A DNA stretch of 29,817 bases, taken from NCBI GenBank assembly GCA_036821645.1, contig DAISJD010000029.1, positions 1-29,817 of the forward strand, in the 5' to 3' direction. This DNA is from DAISJD01 sp036821645 (GTDB lineage: Bacteria; Pseudomonadota; Alphaproteobacteria; ATCC43930; CGMCC-115725). The translations under genes and the position numbers were made by a program. Positions 24,778 through 29,817 of this stretch are shown one piece after another. The notes below the pieces were generated by a model. The model saw only the letters and a program-made list of their open reading frames with translations. It did no database searches and was not told the DNA's origin. Position 1 is the first letter of the stretch, and each line of letters begins with the position of its first letter.

Positions 24778-24806
24778 ATTTACCTCAAAAATGCAGTTTG
24801 GTGCTA

Positions 24807-24831
24807 TGGGGATAGAAAAATCCTATCCCCA
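24807..24831. repeat. 9-bp inverted repeat between the two retropepsin-like paralogues
   Basis: TGGGGATAG (24807-24815) pairs perfectly with CTATCCCCA (24823-24831) over a 7-base loop in the 63-base gap between the paralogues. There is no adjacent T-run on the minus strand, so a processing or stabilising hairpin is more likely than a strong terminator. Confidence 0.55.
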
Positions 24832-24840
24832 ATGGGATCT

Positions 24841-25758
24841 TTATTTATGGGCATCTGCCAGAGTGAGATAGACCTTATTTTCCTTATAAGAAATAAACAT
24901 GTGCAGCTTGCTCACGATGTCCATCCCGATATTCATGTCATAATTATCAAGGGACTTTGTATTGATTCGAGATCCGGTATTGACCGTACCAATCTTCTTA
25001 TATTTTGTGACGCCGACCTCGATATCTTTGAACCGCAGACCGGCAAACTCTAACGATTTCAAAATGCTTCTTTTTTGGGATGCCGCCTCTTCCGATCCCC
25101 CCGACGCACCGTCGACCAAGGCTTCGGATATTATCGTGCGACTGATCCCCGTATCGATCACGGCATTGATCTCTGCGCCATTCACAATAACCGGGATTAA
25201 AACCTGATTGAATTGACCGCGACGAAATTCTTGATCAAGATATTGATTGGTCCAATAAACAACGCCACCCTTGCAATGATCTTGGTTAAATAATTTGATT
25301 TTCTTGCCTGCCGGATCGATTTCGATTTCAAACAGGTCGAGATAATCGCTGGCAAGCGCTACATATTCAACCGGAACCCCATTTTCGGTAACAAAAGGAC
25401 CGCCTTTAAATTTTGTATCTTCTATAAAAAAATTCGGCACATTGACATATTTAATAGAATTTTTTCCTTTTCCATCGAAGACAGATTCTCTGTTTAACCG
25501 CAATTCATTCAACTTTAATTTATCCACCAAGGTTTCTGAAATACTACTCACATTACTGACGAGACCAATATTGAAGAGAACGGGCTGATCTTCGATTTTT
25601 CCCTTCAATAAAATTGGCGCATCAATACGTCCCGCCATATCGAACGCGGCAACTTGGCTTAATTGACAATTTTCAGCGCGCGCAGGCATCAGCGCCACAA
25701 TAAAAACAGCCATAGAACCATACAAAATCCGCGATATTTTAATAAAAGAACTGCGCAT
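24841..25758 (-). CDS. Secreted retropepsin-like aspartyl protease, C-terminal D-T-G kept
   Basis: A 305-residue secreted protein, the same length as its downstream paralogue. The signal peptide has a hydrophobic 11-23 and P-A-R-A cleavage near 28. The first half has F-N-I-G where an active enzyme has D-T-G, followed by S-N-V-S-S-I-S. The second half retains I-D-T-G at 201-204 with T-I-I-S after it, and both halves end in retropepsin-like D-Y-L-D / G-M-D-I-V-S segments. It could act only if two C-lobes pair, as retroviral proteases do. D-H-C-K-G-G-V-V-Y-W (160-169) between the lobes is shared with the paralogue. The ATG at 25758 with AAGGGA upstream is chosen over 25785. The substrate is unknown. 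Confidence 0.78.
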   Translation of the reverse strand: MRSSFIKISRILYGSMAVFIVALMPARAENCQLSQVAAFDMAGRIDAPILLKGKIEDQPVLFNIGLVSNVSSISETLVDKLKLNELRLNRESVFDGKGKNSIKYVNVPNFFIEDTKFKGGPFVTENGVPVEYVALASDYLDLFEIEIDPAGKKIKLFNQDHCKGGVVYWTNQYLDQEFRRGQFNQVLIPVIVNGAEINAVIDTGISRTIISEALVDGASGGSEEAASQKRSILKSLEFAGLRFKDIEVGVTKYKKIGTVNTGSRINTKSLDNYDMNIGMDIVSKLHMFISYKENKVYLTLADAHK

Positions 25759-26082
25759 TACCATATCCCTTCCATATCCTGCCAATAAAAGCGTTTTAAT
25801 CGTCTAATTCCCCGACCAAAATTTACAACTTTTAGGGGAAAATTAAAATTTATCTCGTTATATCATATTTTTATATGAAATTACACACTATTTTTACACT
25901 AAAAATCAATATCTTATAAAATTAAAATATGGCGTATGCAAATTCTAACTATAAAACTAAAGCGAGTAAATCATAAAAATAATAGTATTTTAAAAATAAA
26001 TCTTAAATCCATAAAATAAAATATCATATGGAATTTTATAAATTAATTATAGATTGAAAACTATCTTTAAAAGAGCGATCAA
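25759..26082. other. AT-rich gap without recognisable genes
   Basis: About 320 bases with long A/T stretches and no supported frame. It probably carries the promoter of the two retropepsin-like genes. No repeats or terminator hairpin of note were seen. Confidence 0.5.
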
Positions 26083-26280
26083 TTACTGAGCGGCATTTTT
26101 ATCAAACTGAATGGTTTGGCTGACTGTATCTGTATAATGACGATCAGGCTTTCCATAAGTATTAATCTGGAGGTATTGGTTTTGGTCCTTAGCCCGATAT
26201 GGCGTGTAAGTACACCTGACTTCGTCATGCACACGGGTCACGCGACGCGATTGCGCTTCTAGTTTGCGTACCAAAGCCAT
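26083..26280 (-). CDS. Small conserved protein of unknown function
   Basis: A 65-residue protein with a basic N-terminal half and the C-terminal pattern Y-L-Q-I-N-T-Y-G-x-x-x-R, then S-Q-T-I-Q-F-D-K-x-A-A. This pattern recalls short bacterial proteins often labelled methionyl-tRNA formyltransferase-like or simply hypothetical; it does not contain a formyltransferase fold. GAGG lies 5 bases before the ATG. No function can be assigned. It stands alone between AT-rich gaps. Confidence 0.6.
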   Translation of the reverse strand: MALVRKLEAQSRRVTRVHDEVRCTYTPYRAKDQNQYLQINTYGKPDRHYTDTVSQTIQFDKNAAQ

Positions 26281-26448
26281 TTCAGCCTCAATTCAATAAA
26301 AAAATGAATTTAGCAGATATTTATCCCTTAAAACAATATGCTCGTTTTTGCTTATTGCCCCATAAGAAATGTACTGGTGATTGATCGAGGCTTGATGATA
26401 GTCTGTCGGACTTATTCACGTTAATCCAATCTCGATTGTACCACCCTG

Positions 26449-27117
26449 ATGCGCACCCTGTTTCATCTGCCGCTTTGTCCGTTTTCCCGCAAGGTCCGCC
26501 TTGTCCTGCGCGAGAAAAACCTCGATTTTACCCTGCAAACTGAACGCGTCTGGGAGCGCCGTCCCGAATTTCTTCAGATGAATCCCGCAGGCGAAGTGCC
26601 GGTCCTGCAAGAACCCGATGGGCGGGTGATCGCCGATTCAGCCGTGATCTGCGAATATCTTGAAGAAGTCTATCGCGATCGTTTGCTGTTGGGCATCGAT
26701 CCCGTCGACCGGGCCGAAGTGCGGCGCTTGATCGTGTGGTTCGATCAAAAAATGTATCGCGAAGTCACCCAAAACCTCGTCGGCGAAAAAATCCTGAAAC
26801 GGATGATGGGCTATGGCCACCCGAATTCCGCCGCCATTCGCGCCGGTCATGCCAATATTCATTACCATCTCGAATATATTTCATATTTGGTCGATCGGCG
26901 GCGATGGCTTGCGGGCGATCATTTTTCTCTGGCCGATCTTGCGGCATCGGCTCACTTATCGTGCCTCGATTATTTAGGCGACGTGCCCTGGGGGGCCCAT
27001 GATCTGGCAAAGGATTGGTATGCCCGGATCAAATCGCGCCCCGCCTTCCGGCAATTGCTGACCGATCATATTCCCGGCAATCCGCCGCCGGATCATTACG
27101 GCGACCTCGATTTTTAG
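26449..27117 (+). CDS. fzlA: Glutathione S-transferase-fold protein, FzlA-like
   Basis: A 222-residue GST homologue. The thioredoxin-like N-domain starts with the P-L-C-P-F-S-R-K-V-R-L-V-L region and has N-P-A-G-E-V-P-V-L (45-53) and the D-S-A-V-I-C-E-Y-L glutathione-site helix. The helical C-domain has W-L-A-G-D-x-x-S-L-A-D and H-L-S-C-L-D-Y-L-G-D-V-P-W. The strongly conserved tail P-P-P-D-H-Y-G-D-L-D-F matches FzlA, the alphaproteobacterial FtsZ-binding protein required for division and linked to the FtsW/FtsI constriction signal. A plain detoxifying GST is less likely because of the tail. Its stop overlaps the stop of the convergent ogt gene by 4 bases. Confidence 0.85.
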   Translation: MRTLFHLPLCPFSRKVRLVLREKNLDFTLQTERVWERRPEFLQMNPAGEVPVLQEPDGRVIADSAVICEYLEEVYRDRLLLGIDPVDRAEVRRLIVWFDQKMYREVTQNLVGEKILKRMMGYGHPNSAAIRAGHANIHYHLEYISYLVDRRRWLAGDHFSLADLAASAHLSCLDYLGDVPWGAHDLAKDWYARIKSRPAFRQLLTDHIPGNPPPDHYGDLDF

Positions 27118-27635
27118 AGCAGATCGCGCCCGATAATCCCCTCACGGCGCAATAGGTCTCGTTTGCGCTCCAGCCCGCCGCCATAGCCGGTCATAGCCCC
27201 CGATGCCCCGATCACCCGGTGACAGGGGATGATGATCGCAATCGGATTTTGCCCATTGGCAGCCCCGACCGCCCGACTGGCCGACGGGTTGCCCAAGCGC
27301 CGGGCAAGGGTGCCGTAACTCTCGGTCGTGCCGAACGGTATCTGGCGCAAGGCAGCCCAGACACTTGCCTGAAACGGTGTGCCGCCGGGATCGAGTTGCA
27401 ACCCATCCCACGGGTCGGGCGTGCCAGCGAAATAGGCCGCAAGCCGTGCCCGCAAGCCGGTCGGATCGGGGTGGACGCTTCGGCGATAGCCCAACGGAAA
27501 TCGTTTCGCCAAGAGCGCTTCAAACCGTTCGCGATAATCGCTAAAATCGAGAGAAATCAGGCATTCCCCTCGTGCAGCCACCAGAATCGTGCCGACCGGG
27601 CTGTCGATTTCGGCATAGTCGAAATGGGGTGTCAC
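27114..27635 (-). CDS. ogt: Methylated-DNA-protein-cysteine methyltransferase
   Basis: A 173-residue O6-alkylguanine-DNA alkyltransferase that removes alkyl groups from O6-guanine onto its own Cys in a single-turnover reaction. The acceptor motif I-P-C-H-R-V-I-G has Cys138. The helix-turn-helix with R-A-V-G-A-A-N-G-Q-N-P (about 121-131) and the Y-G-T-L-A-R segment complete the domain. A short N-terminal domain is present, but there is no Ada regulatory part. The start is GTG at 27635, inside the alkA stop (GTGA overlap) and preceded by AGGAGG; the open frame continuing upstream to 28007 is alkA DNA read in another frame. Confidence 0.93.
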   Translation of the reverse strand: MTPHFDYAEIDSPVGTILVAARGECLISLDFSDYRERFEALLAKRFPLGYRRSVHPDPTGLRARLAAYFAGTPDPWDGLQLDPGGTPFQASVWAALRQIPFGTTESYGTLARRLGNPSASRAVGAANGQNPIAIIIPCHRVIGASGAMTGYGGGLERKRDLLRREGIIGRDLL

Positions 27636-28534
27636 CTTGATGATCCTCCTAACCAAAGATGAATGGCGGCATAGGCCCGATAGGGACGCCACGCCTCGGC
27701 CATCCGCCGCAGGTCCCGAATGCTGGGCACAGAATCGCCGCGCGCCGCGCGACGGCGCAGGATAAGATCGCCCGCCGGGAACGCATCGCCATCGTGCAAG
27801 GCGCGTAACGCGATATATTGCGCCGTCCAATCGCCGATGCCCGGCATCGTCACGAGATGGCGGGCAACGGCACCGGGATCGCCCTGCCAAAAACTGGGGT
27901 CCGTCGCACAATCCATCAAATGCCGGATCGTTTCTGCCCGCGCCCGGGGCATGGCGAAATGGGACGGGTCGAGCAGCGCCACATCCGCCGCCTGTGGAAA
28001 GATCCAATCGAGCCCGACGATGGGTGTGCCGCCCGCCATCGCCAAGGGCCTACCCGCCGCACGGGCAATACGTGCGACGACACCGGCGGCGGCCTCGACG
28101 CTGACCTGCTGACCCGCGATGGCCCGAATGGCCAATTCATCGACATCCCAACTGCCGGGAATGCGAATATGGGGCCGGGCCGCAACCAAGTCGTGCAGCA
28201 CCGGATCCCCCTTGAGGTGGGTGGCAATCGCCCCCGTATCCGCATCGAGGTCGTATTGACGCCGCAAGCGGCGACAGACCACAGGCGGGGCATCGGGATC
28301 GGGATGCCACAGACGAGCGGCGATCCCCGGCCCGTCCGGCCAAGCCTGAACCCCAAGCACCCCATGGCACCCGCCGATCTCAATCGTGCGGTAATAGATT
28401 GAACCGTCAATTTTTTCAATGCCAGGTAACAATCTGCGTTGCAAAAAGACCAACATCGATGCCCAATCGACCGGTCCCACCGCGCGCAGGCCAATCCACC
28501 CGTCCGGCAGGGCTTGCCCCGCGATCGCCGCCAT
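27632..28534 (-). CDS. alkA: DNA-3-methyladenine glycosylase II (AlkA)
   Basis: A 300-residue base-excision glycosylase that removes alkylated bases such as 3-methyladenine. An AlkA N-terminal domain (about 12-105) precedes the HhH-GPD domain with G-Q-Q-V-S (141-145), the hairpin L-V-T-M-P-G-I-G-D-W-T-A (228-239) and catalytic Asp256 in F-P-A-G-D. The 4-bp GTGA overlap with ogt couples the two repair enzymes. The start is uncertain: ATG at 28534 is preferred; an upstream ATG at 28582 would overlap the N-acetyltransferase gene by 29 bases. No AraC-type Ada activator is fused or visible. Confidence 0.92.
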   Translation of the reverse strand: MAAIAGQALPDGWIGLRAVGPVDWASMLVFLQRRLLPGIEKIDGSIYYRTIEIGGCHGVLGVQAWPDGPGIAARLWHPDPDAPPVVCRRLRRQYDLDADTGAIATHLKGDPVLHDLVAARPHIRIPGSWDVDELAIRAIAGQQVSVEAAAGVVARIARAAGRPLAMAGGTPIVGLDWIFPQAADVALLDPSHFAMPRARAETIRHLMDCATDPSFWQGDPGAVARHLVTMPGIGDWTAQYIALRALHDGDAFPAGDLILRRRAARGDSVPSIRDLRRMAEAWRPYRAYAAIHLWLGGSSR

Positions 28535-28553
28535 CAAAACCAATCCCGCCACC

Positions 28554-29303
28554 TCACAGCACGATCTCGAAATGGGTTGCAAGCGCCGTGCGAACTGCTT
28601 GCTCGGATGTGAGCGGGGTCTCCCGTCGCCCGAAAGGCCCCGTTTCGATGAGACGATCCTGACTGATCGTCACCCGCCCGTCCGGCGTCGCCCGCGTGCA
28701 CAAGCGCTTTTGGGTAAAATGCGATAAGGGTGACGTTTGATGGAAACGAGACATCTCGGCAAATGCCGACAAAGGTTGCGGCGTCAAGGTAAAACGATAT
28801 TGCGCCGCCGCATCGCAGGCACCCGCCGTCTTCATGAACAATGTATAGCGCCCCTCGGTGCAGGCTAGCTGAAAAGAACCGACCGATTGGGTTTGGATCC
28901 CCGGTTCGTTGAGGCGCAGGGGGGTCAAAAACGCACTGCCGAACCCGACATCGACCAAAAACGGTTCATCCAACCGCACGATCAGTGCCAGATGATCGAA
29001 ATCCGGGCCGAAAGAGCCATCGTCACGCGCGACATTGGCCGCAATCATCTGAACGTTAAACCCAATCTCTTTCAAAAAAATATAAAACAATCCATTCAAT
29101 TCATAGCAAAATCCACCTCTTTTATTTTTAATAATTTTATTTTTTAATGATTCAATATCCAAATTTATTGGTCTTTTATTATAAATATCCAGATTTTCAA
29201 ACGGAACCTTGCGCAAATGATGCGCGTGCAACGCGGATAGCATGGCGAAATCCACGGCCAAAGGCCCGGCATAGCCGAGCCTGTCGGCATAATCCGCCAT
29301 CAT
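28554..29303 (-). CDS. nat: Arylamine N-acetyltransferase
   Basis: A 249-residue NAT-family enzyme that transfers acetyl from acetyl-CoA to arylamines or hydrazines through a Cys thioester. The triad is complete: Cys66 in R-G-G-F-C-Y-E-L-N, His104 in D-F-D-H-L-A, Asp118 in V-D-V-G-F-G. The V-P-F-E-N-L-D motif near 33-39 is also present. Length is slightly below the usual 270-280. The tandem ATGs at 29303/29300 follow AAGGGA. The stretch 29060-29205, coding residues 33-82 including the active Cys, is only about 26% GC inside a GC-rich gene. Confidence 0.92.
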   Translation of the reverse strand: MMADYADRLGYAGPLAVDFAMLSALHAHHLRKVPFENLDIYNKRPINLDIESLKNKIIKNKRGGFCYELNGLFYIFLKEIGFNVQMIAANVARDDGSFGPDFDHLALIVRLDEPFLVDVGFGSAFLTPLRLNEPGIQTQSVGSFQLACTEGRYTLFMKTAGACDAAAQYRFTLTPQPLSAFAEMSRFHQTSPLSHFTQKRLCTRATPDGRVTISQDRLIETGPFGRRETPLTSEQAVRTALATHFEIVL

Positions 29304-29347
29304 GACCGTATCCCTTGGCCCCCTCATCACCCCCGTCATCGTCCCCA

Positions 29348-29803
29348 TCACCGGCGTTTGGGAGCTGGCACGTCATCGACCCGCACATCGAGTGTGGCAA
29401 GGTTGGTCCGGGCCGAATCGGCGGCGGCGGAATCCGGGGCCAGTTCCAATACTTTCAACCAATCGCGCCGGGCCGAGGCCGCATCGCCGCTCAACCGTTC
29501 GATATTGGCGCGTTCCAACCAGGCTTCGGCCAAGGCCGGATTCAGGACAACCGCCTGATCCGCATCGAGCCTAGCATGGGCCAGATCCTTCAGATAACGC
29601 AAGGCCGACGCGCGATAGGCCAAAATATCCGCACGCGGCGGCCCCATGGCAAGGGCCCGGCCAAGATCATCCACGGCCCCTTGATAGTTTTTGCGCTGCG
29701 CATTGGCGACCGCCCGATTGACGAAATGCTCGCGGTTATTGGGTTCCACCGTGATCGCATTGGTCAAGGTCCTGACCGCATTTTCCGGCCCGCCCGCCTC
29801 CTC
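29348..29803 (-). CDS. TPR-repeat protein, N-terminal part missing or broken
   Basis: A tetratricopeptide repeat segment of about 150 residues with at least three TPR units (A-V-D-D-L-G-R-A-L-A-M near 30-40; A-R-L-D-A-D-Q-A-V-V-L-N-P; A-R-R-D-W-L-K-V-L-E-L-A-P), ending V-P-A-P-K-R-R. Such proteins act as protein-protein scaffolds, often periplasmic or lipoprotein-linked. The only in-frame initiator is TTG at 29767, yet coding sense clearly continues upstream of it (G-G-P-E-N-A-V) until an in-frame TGA at 29804-29806. The window ends 11 bases later, so the gene is either broken, mis-sequenced at the edge, or starts from the TTG. Confidence 0.6.
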   Translation of the reverse strand, partial: EEAGGPENAVRTLTNAITVEPNNREHFVNRAVANAQRKNYQGAVDDLGRALAMGPPRADILAYRASALRYLKDLAHARLDADQAVVLNPALAEAWLERANIERLSGDAASARRDWLKVLELAPDSAAADSARTNLATLDVRVDDVPAPKRR

Positions 29804-29817
29804 TCACGCCTCGGCCG

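Noticed and set aside
26083..26280. A fragment of methionyl-tRNA formyltransferase
   Set aside because: It has its own ribosome binding site and start, and no formyltransferase motif such as the N-10-formyl-THF binding loop; better treated as a small conserved protein.
1..29817. CRISPR array, insertion sequence or integrase
   Set aside because: No regularly spaced direct repeats, transposase or recombinase motifs, or terminal inverted repeats were seen by eye on either strand.

Overview
The window looks like a chromosomal segment of an alphaproteobacterium, probably of the Rhodospirillales in the broad sense. The evidence is the block rpmH-rnpA-yidD-yidC-engB-argB, an NDUFA9-like complex I SDR, an FzlA-type GST homologue, a Cdd1-family protein, and GltD/GltB with the usual cysteine motifs. 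Housekeeping genes are GC-rich. Three kinds of AT-rich DNA interrupt them: a left-hand island, several intergenic gaps, and two short patches inside otherwise GC-rich genes.

Region 1 (1 to about 10,415) is an AT-richer accessory island. Genes at 224-4065 encode, in order, an acyl carrier protein, a FabZ/ApeI-like dehydratase, an ApeO-like ketosynthase, an ApeC-like chain length factor, an ApeP-like dehydratase and a FabG-type ketoreductase. This is the elongation core of an aryl-polyene-type, highly reducing type II PKS/FAS. No ammonia lyase, aryl-CoA ligase, glycosyl/acyltransferase or MMPL exporter of classical aryl polyene clusters is present. Instead the core is followed by a diiron desaturase-like enzyme, a YbgC-like thioesterase, a six-helix membrane protein with a FeeM-like N-acyltransferase (GNAT) domain, and a Tat-exported GMC flavoprotein. 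A convergent gene encodes a secreted lipocalin-like protein. My working hypothesis is a dedicated pathway that builds a conjugated or unsaturated acyl chain, transfers it to an amine (possibly an amino acid) at the membrane, and finishes it in the periplasm.

Region 2 (10,416-14,784, minus strand) is the conserved argB/engB/yidC/yidD/rnpA/rpmH block. It reads from a clear sigma-70 promoter at 14,823-14,851.

Region 3 (14,974-17,390) holds an RNase D-like exonuclease, tRNA-Leu(CAG) with an encoded CCA and its own terminator, the NDUFA9-like SDR, and a small Cdd1-family protein.

Region 4 (17,738-23,797) is gltD-gltB, the NADPH glutamate synthase.

Region 5 (23,860-26,280, minus strand) has two tandem paralogous secreted retropepsin-like proteins whose catalytic Asp is lost to different degrees, then a small conserved protein.

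Region 6 (26,449-29,817) has the FzlA-like GST, then on the minus strand an alkylation-repair pair (alkA and ogt, 4-bp overlap), an arylamine N-acetyltransferase and part of a TPR protein.
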